In this document: positions 39,939-47,153 of the stretch, piece by piece | Numbering within the stretch: position 1 is the stretch's first letter | Layout of the letters: each line of letters begins with the position of its first letter | Notes under the pieces: model-generated | Seen by the model: only the letters and a program-made list of their open reading frames with translations | Databases searched by the model: none | Told to the model about the DNA's origin: nothing | Assembly (NCBI GenBank): GCA_036274895.1 | Contig: DASUEU010000033.1 | Location: 44,250-108,249 of the forward strand | Origin: CALMKX01 sp036274895 | Lineage (GTDB): Bacteria; Acidobacteriota; Thermoanaerobaculia; Multivoradales; SZUA-115 | Length of the DNA: 64,000 nt | Direction of reading: 5' to 3' | Made by a program: the position numbers and the translations under genes

Positions 39939-41708
39939 GTGATCGCAACCGAGCAGAAGGAAAGGATCCTTTTCGGCCGGCGGGTGCGAGCCCGGGACGG
40001 GGTCGAGCTGGCCACCGACGTCTATCTCCCCGATGACGACACGCCCCGGCCGGCGATCGTGGTGCGCACTCCCTACGGCCGCAACCTGCCCTTCCTGCTC
40101 CGCCTCGCCTCGCAGCTGAGGCTGCGCGGCTACGCCGTGGTGACCCAGGACAGCCGGGGCCGCTACCAGTCCCAGGGGGTCTACAACCTCGAGACCGAGG
40201 AGAGGGACACCTTCGACACCCTGGAGTGGCTCGGCGAGCAGACCTGGGCCGACGGCCGCGTGGCCCTGATCGGCATCTCGATCACCGGCTACCCGAATCT
40301 GCTCGCCGCCGCGGCGCCGCCTCCGGCGGGGGTCGAGATCTGCGCCCTGATCAACATCATGGGGGCGGTCGACCACTACAGCATGTTCTACCGCGGTGGT
40401 GCCCTGGTGCATCACTGGGCCCTACCCTGGACCACCATGATGGGCTCCTCCGAGGCGGGCCGGACGCGCTGGCTCCAACAGCCATGGGCCCAGCTGCTGC
40501 GGCACCTGCCGCTGGTCGAGGCGCCCGACCGTGCGGGAGCCGACGGCGCTTTCTGGCGCACCGTGGTGACCTATCCGGCCTACGTCGAGTTCTGGCGGCA
40601 GATGAACGCCCTCGAACGCATCGGCCGGATCCCGGTGCCGACGCTGCACCTTTCCGGCTGGTACGACTTCATGCTGGGCCAGACCCTGATGGCCTATCGG
40701 CAGGCCGGTCTGGCGGCTGAGCCGGGTGACCCGCCGCAGCGCCTCGCGATCGGCCCGTGGGATCACCGCACCACGTTCACCTCGTTCGTTCTGGGCGGGG
40801 ATGGCACGGACGAGCGCTCCAAGGTCGACTTGCTGGAGCTGGCGGTGGCCTGGTTCGATCGTTGGCTCGGCGACCCGGAGCGCGCCCGCCGGGCCGAGGC
40901 CAACCTGGCCGGCCAGCCGCCCGTCCAGCTCTTCGTGGCCGGGCTCGAGTCCTGGCTCGGCAGCGAGAGCTTCCCGCCCGCCGGGGTGAGCGTGGAGGAT
41001 TGGTATCTGGTCTCCGGAGGGAGCGCCAACACCCTGGGTGGCGACGGCCGGCTGCAGCCCGAGCAGCCGCTGCGGCTGGGCCAGGACTCTTTCGCCTACG
41101 ATCCGACCGATCCGGTGCCGACCACCGGCGGCGCCATCTGGCCCCTGGTTTCGCTCCTGCAGCCCGGGCCGGCCGCACAGCTCGCGGTCGAGCGCCGGCC
41201 GGACGTGCTGGTCTACTCGAGCCCGCCGCTCGCGGCCGACAAGACCGCGGTCGGCTTCCTGGAGGTCGAGCTGTGGGCCTCGACCTCCGCCCGGGACACC
41301 GACTTCACGGCCAAGCTGGTGGACGTCGATCCGCAAGGGGTGCCGCGCATCGTCCAGGACGGGATCCAACGGGGTCGCTTCGTGGTCTCGGCCGAGCGAG
41401 AGCAGCTCCTCGACCCCCACCGCCCCTATCGATTCCTGATCCGAATGGAGGCGACGGCACACTGCTTCCGAGCCGGCCACCGCATCCGCCTCGAGGTCTC
41501 GAGCAGCAACTTCCCCAAGTTCGACCGCAATCTCAATACCGCCCTTCCCTTCCACACCGCCACCGAGGGCATGGTCGCCCAGCAGACGGTCTACCACGGC
41601 GGGGCGATGCCCTCGCGGCTGCGGCTGCCCGTGCTGCCGCCCGAGGTGGTGGAGAGCTTGCTGTGGCAGCCGCCGTCGGCAGGGCCCTCCTGGGAGGTGG
41701 GCACGTGA
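39939..41708 (+). CDS. CocE/NonD (S15, X-Pro dipeptidyl-peptidase) family hydrolase
   Basis: A 589-residue alpha/beta-hydrolase of the CocE/S15 family. The catalytic triad fits: Ser114 in IGISITGYP (G-x-S-x-x-G), Asp243 in LSGWYDFML and His276 in GPWDHRTTF. The C-terminal third is the typical jelly-roll (YSSPPLAADKTAVGFLEVEL, HRIRLEVSSSNFPKF). It starts at GTG 39939. Family members cleave dipeptides after Pro or hydrolyse esters and amides. As the leaders contain several Pro residues, a role in trimming leader fragments is possible, as is hydrolysis of an acyl-enzyme intermediate. No signal peptide is seen. Confidence 0.87.
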   Translation: MIATEQKERILFGRRVRARDGVELATDVYLPDDDTPRPAIVVRTPYGRNLPFLLRLASQLRLRGYAVVTQDSRGRYQSQGVYNLETEERDTFDTLEWLGEQTWADGRVALIGISITGYPNLLAAAAPPPAGVEICALINIMGAVDHYSMFYRGGALVHHWALPWTTMMGSSEAGRTRWLQQPWAQLLRHLPLVEAPDRAGADGAFWRTVVTYPAYVEFWRQMNALERIGRIPVPTLHLSGWYDFMLGQTLMAYRQAGLAAEPGDPPQRLAIGPWDHRTTFTSFVLGGDGTDERSKVDLLELAVAWFDRWLGDPERARRAEANLAGQPPVQLFVAGLESWLGSESFPPAGVSVEDWYLVSGGSANTLGGDGRLQPEQPLRLGQDSFAYDPTDPVPTTGGAIWPLVSLLQPGPAAQLAVERRPDVLVYSSPPLAADKTAVGFLEVELWASTSARDTDFTAKLVDVDPQGVPRIVQDGIQRGRFVVSAEREQLLDPHRPYRFLIRMEATAHCFRAGHRIRLEVSSSNFPKFDRNLNTALPFHTATEGMVAQQTVYHGGAMPSRLRLPVLPPEVVESLLWQPPSAGPSWEVGT

Positions 41709-41786
41709 AGGATTCGTCGCCGTTGGTTCGACGCGACTCTCGAAGCCGGTCTGCGCGACCTTCGAAAGGAGAGGAGGTGAGAACGC

Positions 41787-41942
41787 ATGCATTACGAGAC
41801 CCCATTGCTTCAGGGTCCGATGGAGCTTTACGAGGCTCCGCTGCTGGTGGACATCGACGCCGCCGGCCAGGAGGTCCAGGCCACGGGAGGTTGCAGCACG
41901 GGCGGTCTGTTCGACTGCTCGCCTGACGTGGTGATCGCCTAG
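41787..41942 (+). CDS. RiPP precursor peptide A2
   Basis: A 51-residue peptide: MHYETPLLQGPMELYEAPLL then VDIDAAGQEVQATGG, with core-like end CSTGGLFDCSPDVVIA. It has the family leader but a shortened acidic helix, and two core Cys spaced by seven residues, with Phe, Leu, Pro and Val that the other cores lack. AGGAGGTGA precedes the ATG, as for A1. Sequence upstream (GAAGCCGGTC-like words) resembles that before A1, suggesting duplication of the 5' region as well. It lies 33 bp before A3 and is not followed by the hairpin element. Confidence 0.8.
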   Translation: MHYETPLLQGPMELYEAPLLVDIDAAGQEVQATGGCSTGGLFDCSPDVVIA

Positions 41943-41975
41943 TAGCTCTCGCCCAAGCCACAGGAGGAACGAGGA

Positions 41976-42125
41976 ATGCACTATCAGAGACCGATTCTCG
42001 AAGGACCGATCGACCTCTACCAGACGCCCATGCTGGTCGACATCGACGAAGCGGCCGCGGAGGCTCTGGACATCGACATCGGCGGCTGCAACACGAGCGG
42101 CTCGTCCGCGGCATCGATGACCTAG
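41976..42125 (+). CDS. RiPP precursor peptide A3
   Basis: A 49-residue peptide: MHYQRPILEGPIDLYQTPML then VDIDEAAAEALDIDIG, with core-like end GCNTSGSSAASMT. It is nearly identical to A1 through the leader and the first core residues (GCNTSGS). It has only one Cys and a different tail (SAASMT). GGAGGAA precedes the ATG. A1 and A3, each followed by the same RNA element, form a clear duplication. The single Cys argues against a Cys-to-Cys link and favours Cys-to-backbone or Cys-acyl chemistry if all three are substrates. Confidence 0.8.
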   Translation: MHYQRPILEGPIDLYQTPMLVDIDEAAAEALDIDIGGCNTSGSSAASMT

Positions 42126-42173
42126 CCGCCGGCTCTTGACCCCCTCTGAGCCTGCGGGCTCGAGGCGGGGTAA

Positions 42174-42249
42174 GGGGAGCCTGGGAGGCCCTCTGGACGT
42201 TCCACCGCCGGCTTCGAGAGCGCGCCAGGGGGCTCCCGGGCCCCGCACA
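42174..42249 (+). ncRNA. Duplicated structured RNA element, copy 2 (between A3 and the HlyD-like gene)
   Basis: Homologous to 35929-36003. CCUGGGAG pairs with CUCCCGGG (U-G replacing U-A), a bulged G follows, then CCCUCUGG pairs with CCAGGGGG. The conserved loop GGCUUCGAGA and tail GGGCCCCGCACA are kept. A small GAGCC-TGCG-GGCTC hairpin precedes it at about 42148-42161, echoing the hairpin before copy 1. It separates the last precursor gene from the export genes. Confidence 0.6.
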
Positions 42250-42289
42250 TCCGGATCGAAGGCCGCAGGTCTTCAAGGAGGTAGGGACC

Positions 42290-43507
42290 ATGATTGAGCC
42301 CAGCCATTCCCCCCCGACCCCAACCGGCGGCGAGGCCAGCGACGCCGAAGCGCATGCGCGCTGGATGGCTAGCCGACTCGAGAAGCTGCGGATCGTCGCC
42401 GAGCCGGCAAGCCCGCCGCCCACCGTCTCGAGGCGGCGATTGGGTACCGGCTGGTGGCTGGCTGGCGGCGCCGGCGTGCTGGTGGGCCTCGTGGCCCTGC
42501 TGTTCGCCTGGCTGGGCGGCTCAGAGGCCGCCTCCATCGACGCCGCTGCGTCCGTCGTCCCGGCGCCCGTCGTCGCCGCCACCCCGCCGGCCGACAAGGG
42601 GCTGCTGTTGGGCGGCTGGGTTCGGGCCCGCCGCAACATCGACGTGGGCTCGGCGGTCAGCGGAGTGGTCAGCAAGCTCCACGTGCGCTCCGGCTCCCAG
42701 GTCCGCCGCGGAGAGATCATCGCCGAGCTCGCCAACGGCCACCTCTTGGCCCAGGTGGAGCAGTCCCGGGCCACCGTCGCGCTGCGCCAGGCGGCGGTCG
42801 ACGAGCTGCGCAACGGTGCTTTGCCCGAGGAGGTCGCGATGGCCGAGGCCCGGGTCGCTGAGCTGGCGGCGGATCACGCCCGCCAACAGGGCCAGCTCGA
42901 CCGCAGACGCTCCCTCCACGAGGCGGGGCTGATCTCGCGCCAGGAGCTCGAGGACCTCGAGCGCGAGGTGGAGGCGGGTGAACAGCGTCTGCTCAGCGCC
43001 CGTGAGCAGCTCGGGCTGGTCCGCCGGGGGCCCCGGGACGAGAAGAAGGCCCAGGCCGAGGCCCTGCTGCGCGAGGCACAGGCGAGCCTGCGGGTCGCCG
43101 AGGCCCAGCTCGACCAGACCCTGATCCGCGCCCCGATCAGCGGCGTCGTGGTCAGCCAGCCGGTGGAGGTCGGCGAGCTGGTCTCGGCCGGCTTCGGCGG
43201 GGGCGCCGCCTCGGCCCTGGTGACCATCGCCGATACCGCGACCCTGATCGTGGAGGTGGACGTGCCCCACGGCGACGTCGAGGGCATCCGCCTCGAGGAC
43301 CGGGTTCAGGTGACCAGCGAGGCGGTCGCCGGCCGGCGATACCCGGGGAGGGTCACCTGGATCAGCCCCGAGGCCAACCGACAGAAGCTCTCGGTAGCGA
43401 TCGAGATCGAGCTCGAGGGTGACACCACCGGGTTGATCCCCGGTCTCGCCGCGAGTGTGCGTTTCGCCAGGACCGCCAACCCAGACCCATCGAGGAGTAC
43501 GCCATGA
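42290..43507 (+). CDS. HlyD/MacA-type periplasmic adaptor protein
   Basis: A 405-residue membrane-fusion protein. One transmembrane segment (WWLAGGAGVLVGLVALLFAWL) lies at about residues 55-78. The biotinyl-lipoyl halves are VGSAVSGVVSKLHVRSGSQV then RRGEIIAELANGHLLAQVEQ, and later LIRAPISGVVVSQPVEVGEL. A coiled-coil hairpin (AEARVAELAADHARQQGQLD ...) lies between them, and a beta-barrel domain follows. AGGAGGT precedes the ATG. It should link the inner-membrane MacB-type exporter to an outer-membrane channel, which is not encoded nearby. Its last four bases overlap the ATPase gene. Confidence 0.88.
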   Translation: MIEPSHSPPTPTGGEASDAEAHARWMASRLEKLRIVAEPASPPPTVSRRRLGTGWWLAGGAGVLVGLVALLFAWLGGSEAASIDAAASVVPAPVVAATPPADKGLLLGGWVRARRNIDVGSAVSGVVSKLHVRSGSQVRRGEIIAELANGHLLAQVEQSRATVALRQAAVDELRNGALPEEVAMAEARVAELAADHARQQGQLDRRRSLHEAGLISRQELEDLEREVEAGEQRLLSAREQLGLVRRGPRDEKKAQAEALLREAQASLRVAEAQLDQTLIRAPISGVVVSQPVEVGELVSAGFGGGAASALVTIADTATLIVEVDVPHGDVEGIRLEDRVQVTSEAVAGRRYPGRVTWISPEANRQKLSVAIEIELEGDTTGLIPGLAASVRFARTANPDPSRSTP

Positions 43508-44271
43508 CCGTCGCCAGTCCGATCCTCGAACCCACCGTGGCGGAGCGCCCCCGGGAGGTGCCGTCGCCGCCCCGGCTCGCCGCTCTTCCCGCACAGATCC
43601 TCTGCCGGGACCTGTGCAAGGTCTACCGCAAAGGGGAGATCGAGGTCGTCGCTCTCGACAGCCTCGACCTCGCCATCGCCCAGGGCAGCTTCGTCGCCCT
43701 GATGGGGCCTTCCGGCTCGGGCAAGTCGACCCTGCTCAACATGATCGCGGGGCTCGACACCCCCACCTCGGGCTGGTTGCGCGTCGGCGGTGTCGAGGTC
43801 CCGGCGCTGTCCCAGCGCGCCCGCACCGAGTGGCGAGCCGCCAACGTCGGATTCGTCTTCCAGAGCTTCAACCTGGTGCCGGTGCTGACCGCCTTCGAGA
43901 ACGTCAATCTGCCGCTGGCGTTGAAGCGCCTCGGCCGCAAGGAGCGGCAGGAGAAGGCACAGGCCGCCCTCGAGCTGGTCGGGCTGGCCGACCGGGCGCA
44001 TCACTATCCCCACCAGCTGAGCCAGGGCCAGGAGCAACGGGTGGCCCTCGCCCGGGCGATCGTCAGCGACCCGCCGATCCTGCTCGCGGACGAGCCCACC
44101 GGCAACCTGGACGCCCGTTCCGCCCACGAGGTGATCCAGCTCTTCCGGGCCCTGCACGCCCAGTTCAAGAAGACGGTGGTCATCGTCACTCACGATCCAC
44201 GGGCGGCCGAGGTAGCCGAGACCGTCCACCGGCTCGACAAGGGTCGACTGGTGGGGGGAGAAAGGCGATGA
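43504..44271 (+). CDS. ABC transporter ATP-binding protein, MacB/LolD type
   Basis: A 255-residue ATPase. Walker A (GPSGSGKSTL) is at about residue 76, the Q-loop FVFQSFNLVPVLTAFENV near 118, the signature LSQGQEQRVALARA near 175 (Gln replaces the second Gly of LSGGQ), Walker B ILLADEPTGNLD near 197 and the H-loop VTHD near 228. The approximately 35-residue N-terminal extension is Pro-rich and without features. ATGA-type overlaps link it to the adaptor and to permease 1, so the exporter genes are translationally coupled. It powers the FtsX-type permeases that follow. Confidence 0.9.
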   Translation: MTVASPILEPTVAERPREVPSPPRLAALPAQILCRDLCKVYRKGEIEVVALDSLDLAIAQGSFVALMGPSGSGKSTLLNMIAGLDTPTSGWLRVGGVEVPALSQRARTEWRAANVGFVFQSFNLVPVLTAFENVNLPLALKRLGRKERQEKAQAALELVGLADRAHHYPHQLSQGQEQRVALARAIVSDPPILLADEPTGNLDARSAHEVIQLFRALHAQFKKTVVIVTHDPRAAEVAETVHRLDKGRLVGGERR

Positions 44272-45434
44272 GCGACCTGCTGCGTCTGATCCTGCGCAAC
44301 CTGCGCCGGGACGGCCGGCGTACCGCCCTGACCGTGGCCAGCATCGCCGGCACGGTGTTCCTGCTGGTGGCCCTGCTGGCTGTCTACGGCACCTTGAACG
44401 CCACGTTGGACGACCCCCGGGCGCAGCGGGTGCTCGGGCTGCAACAGAAGAACGCTCCCCGTGGCGGCGAGCTGCCCATGCCCTACCTCGAGCGGCTGCG
44501 TTCCCTCGAGGGCATCGCCGCCGCGGTGCCGTGGTCCAACGTCTATGCCCGGCTCGAGTCGCTGGTGCGCCTGCAGGGCATCGCCACCGACCCCGCCGAC
44601 CTGCCGAGGGTGATGCCGCCGGTCGTGGAGGGCGTACCGCCCGAGCAGTTCCGTGACTTCGTCGCCAACCCCAAGGGCGTGCTGATGGGGCGCAAGCTGA
44701 TGGAGGGGCTCAAGTGGCAGGTCGGTGACACGGTGAGCCTGCTCGGCGGCTCCCTGGCGGCTGACTTTCCGGTTCAGATCATGGGCGTGCTCGAGTTCCC
44801 CCTGCTCGCCGACAACTTCCTGATGCACAACGCCTACTACCAGACCCTGCTCGACTCGGCTTGTGCCTGTCAGACCCGCGGCGCGGTCAACATGGTCTTC
44901 TTCCTGGTCGAGGACGGCGCCGACCTGCCCGGGGTCGAGGACCGGGTGCGAGCGGCCTTCGCCGGCCAGCCTACCGAGGTGGAGCTGACCACCATCGCCG
45001 ACTACGTGGGCTCCCTGCTGTCACAGTCGGGGGACGTCTCGACCCTGGTGCTGGCCCTCACCCTGGTGATCTGCCTCGCTACCCTGCTGGTGCTGGGCAA
45101 TACCCTGGCGATGGCGGCGCGGCAGCGGACCCGCGACCTGGCGATCTTGCGGGCCCTGGGCTTCAAGAACCGGCAGGCGGCCCTGGTGGTGCTGGGCGAG
45201 GCGCTCGGTCTGTGTCTGGCCGGCAGCGTGGTGGGTGGCCTGCTCGCTTTCTTGTCCTTCCACTTCGTCGGCTTCGGGGTCGACCTTGGTCCCCAGAGCT
45301 TCTTCACCGTCGGTGTCGCGACGGTCTTCAAGAGCACTGGGCTGGTTCTCCTGATCGGGATCCTCGCCGGGCTGCCGGCCTCCCTGCGTGCCCTGGGCCT
45401 CGACGTCGTCAACACCTTGCGAGGAGTGGGTTAG
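44268..45434 (+). CDS. FtsX/MacB-type ABC permease 1
   Basis: A 388-residue permease with the MacB arrangement: an N-terminal membrane helix (TALTVASIAGTVFLLVALLA), a periplasmic domain of about 200 residues, and three C-terminal helices (VLALTLVICLATLLVLGNTL, LCLAGSVVGGLLAFLSFHFV, STGLVLLIGILAGLPASLRA). The short cytoplasmic phrase RTRDLAILRALGFKNRQ matches the coupling helix of the FtsX family. The start at 44268 overlaps the ATPase stop. It pairs with permease 2, giving a heterodimeric exporter as in LolCE or many peptide exporters. CAC (SACACQT) in the periplasmic domain is unusual. Confidence 0.86.
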   Translation: MSDLLRLILRNLRRDGRRTALTVASIAGTVFLLVALLAVYGTLNATLDDPRAQRVLGLQQKNAPRGGELPMPYLERLRSLEGIAAAVPWSNVYARLESLVRLQGIATDPADLPRVMPPVVEGVPPEQFRDFVANPKGVLMGRKLMEGLKWQVGDTVSLLGGSLAADFPVQIMGVLEFPLLADNFLMHNAYYQTLLDSACACQTRGAVNMVFFLVEDGADLPGVEDRVRAAFAGQPTEVELTTIADYVGSLLSQSGDVSTLVLALTLVICLATLLVLGNTLAMAARQRTRDLAILRALGFKNRQAALVVLGEALGLCLAGSVVGGLLAFLSFHFVGFGVDLGPQSFFTVGVATVFKSTGLVLLIGILAGLPASLRALGLDVVNTLRGVG

Positions 45435-45436
45435 CC

Positions 45437-46588
45437 ATGCCCCTACCCATCGAGTACAGCCTGAAGAACTTGCAGGTCCGGCGCTGGTCCGTGTTCTTGA
45501 CCGCCGCCGGCATCGCCTTGCTGGTGGTGGTCTTCCTGGTGGTCATGGGGCTCGCCGACGGCCTCCGGCAAATGTTCGTCAGCACCGGCTCTTTCGACAA
45601 TCTGGTGTTCGTTCGCCAGGGAGCCTCCGGCCCCCTGATGAGCTCGCTGATGCCGGAGAGCCTCGAGAGCGTTCGTCACCTGCCGCAAGTGCGCCGCGAC
45701 GAAGAGGGTCAGCCGCTGGTCAGCGGTGTGGCCCAGTTCAACGCCTCGTTGCCGACCGGTCGCGGCAGTCGCCGGCTCCAGGTCACGGTCAAGGGCGTCG
45801 AGCCGCCCGCCTACCGCATCGAGAAGGACGTGGCGCTGGTCAAAGGGAGGATGCCCGGGCGGTCGGCCGACGAGGTGGTGGTCGGGGTCGGACTGCTGCG
45901 CCAGCTCGAGGGGGTCGACGTGGGATCTCGCCTCGAGCTCGCCGGCGCGGACCTGGAGGTCGTGGGTCTGCTGTCCTCCCGGGGGAGCGCTTTCGAATCG
46001 GAGCTGTGGACGGACCTCTACACCCTCCAGCGGCTGCGCAGCCGCCCCGACTTCAACTACGTCCTCGCCAAGGTGGACGTGCCCGACCTGGCGGCGGCCC
46101 TGGAGCTGGAGAAGCGCTACGAGAGCGACACCCGCAGCGACCTGCGCATTGTCAACGAGGCCCGCTGGTACGAGTTCGTGGCGACCTCCAGCCAGTCGAT
46201 CCGCCTGGTCTGCTACATCCTGGTGGCGGTGATGGCGGTGGCGATGGTGGCGAGTGGCATGAACACTATGTACGGCATGGTCAGCGCCCGCAGCCGGGAG
46301 ATCGGCGTCCTGCGCGTGCTCGGGTTCAGCCCCCGGGACGTTCTGGTCGGCTTCCTGCTCGAAGCCGTGGCGATCGCCACGGTGGGGGGGCTGGTCGGGG
46401 CGGCCCTGGCGCTGCTGAGCAACGGCCTGCCCTTCCACTACCTGGGCCAGCAGGCTCGCTTCGCCATCGGGCCACAGCTGCTCTTGATGGGAGTGGTGCT
46501 GGGCGCCCTGATCGGACTGCTGGGAGGCCTGGTGCCGGCGCGACGAGCGAGCAAGGTGGAAGTTGCCCACGCCTTACGTGCGTTGTGA
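45437..46588 (+). CDS. FtsX/MacB-type ABC permease 2
   Basis: A 383-residue permease with the same layout as permease 1: an N-terminal helix (VFLTAAGIALLVVVFLVVMG), a periplasmic MacB-type domain (VKGVEPPAYRIEKDVALVKG, FESELWTDLYTLQRLRSRPD) and three C-terminal helices. The latter include LVCYILVAVMAVAMVASGMN and LLMGVVLGALIGLLGGLVPA. The FtsX coupling phrase is RSREIGVLRVLGFSPRDVL. The start lies 2 bp after the previous stop, behind GAGGAG. Sequence divergence from permease 1 supports a heterodimer. The likely cargo is the mature lipopeptide. Confidence 0.87.
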   Translation: MPLPIEYSLKNLQVRRWSVFLTAAGIALLVVVFLVVMGLADGLRQMFVSTGSFDNLVFVRQGASGPLMSSLMPESLESVRHLPQVRRDEEGQPLVSGVAQFNASLPTGRGSRRLQVTVKGVEPPAYRIEKDVALVKGRMPGRSADEVVVGVGLLRQLEGVDVGSRLELAGADLEVVGLLSSRGSAFESELWTDLYTLQRLRSRPDFNYVLAKVDVPDLAAALELEKRYESDTRSDLRIVNEARWYEFVATSSQSIRLVCYILVAVMAVAMVASGMNTMYGMVSARSREIGVLRVLGFSPRDVLVGFLLEAVAIATVGGLVGAALALLSNGLPFHYLGQQARFAIGPQLLLMGVVLGALIGLLGGLVPARRASKVEVAHALRAL

Positions 46589-46614
46589 TCGAACCAGAGC
46601 TCGGAGGCCAGACC

Positions 46615-47046
46615 ATGAATCAGATGGTGTTCCTGGAAGGCGTCGACCCGGCGGCCAAGACGGCGCTCTTTGCCGGCCTCAGGGCCTGGCGGCGCGATCG
46701 CTTCGTCTACTTCGAGCAGGGCCCCTGGACCCGCTTCGTCCTGGGCAGCCTGCGAGCCGACCCGATCGCCACCCTGGCGGCACGGAGCCTGGTGGCCAAG
46801 GCGCGGCCCCTGTCGGTGGTGATCGGTCTCTACGAGACCCCGGGGGCTCCTGCCGACGACGAGTCGGGTGAGGCTCAGGCGGCGCGGCGCTTCAAGGTCG
46901 CGGCAGCCCAGGACCGCCTGCGCGCCGCTCTCGAGGAGATGCCGCCAGCCGCGCTGATCGAGCTCGAGCACCGCGCCGGCATGAGCGACGAAGAGTTGAT
47001 CGAAGCGGCCAAGCGCGCCCTCACGGAGCTGATCGAAGGGCAGTGA
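46615..47046 (+). CDS. Small thymidylate-kinase-like P-loop protein with degenerate Walker A
   Basis: A 143-residue protein ending the cluster, 27 bp after permease 2 and with GGAGG before its ATG. The N-terminus MVFLEGVDPAAKTALFAGLR resembles the thymidylate kinase start (FxEGxDGxGKST), but the invariant Gly before Lys is Ala (GVDPAAKT). The C-terminus RRFKVAAAQDRLRAALEEMP ... EELIEAAKRALTELIEG is also TMK-like. The body is shorter than TMK (usually above 200), and the ERY/DR motif is not evident. ATP binding is doubtful. It may be a regulator or a kinase-derived partner protein. The family assignment is tentative. Confidence 0.55.
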   Translation: MNQMVFLEGVDPAAKTALFAGLRAWRRDRFVYFEQGPWTRFVLGSLRADPIATLAARSLVAKARPLSVVIGLYETPGAPADDESGEAQAARRFKVAAAQDRLRAALEEMPPAALIELEHRAGMSDEELIEAAKRALTELIEGQ

Positions 47047-47153
47047 CGGGGCTCCACCGGGGACACGGGCCTTCCGCCTCGCTTTGCCTCGACGGTGCCC
47101 TCCGAGGGATCGGCTATCATGCGCCGACCTTTCATCCCTTCGAGGAGTGCCGT

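Noticed and set aside
43455..44267. N-terminal extension of permease 1
   Set aside because: The frame before 44268 is the shadow of the ABC ATPase gene; membrane topology starts at MSDLLRL.
46615..47046. Functional thymidylate kinase
   Set aside because: The Walker A Gly is missing, the length is about two thirds of TMK and the other catalytic motifs are not evident.
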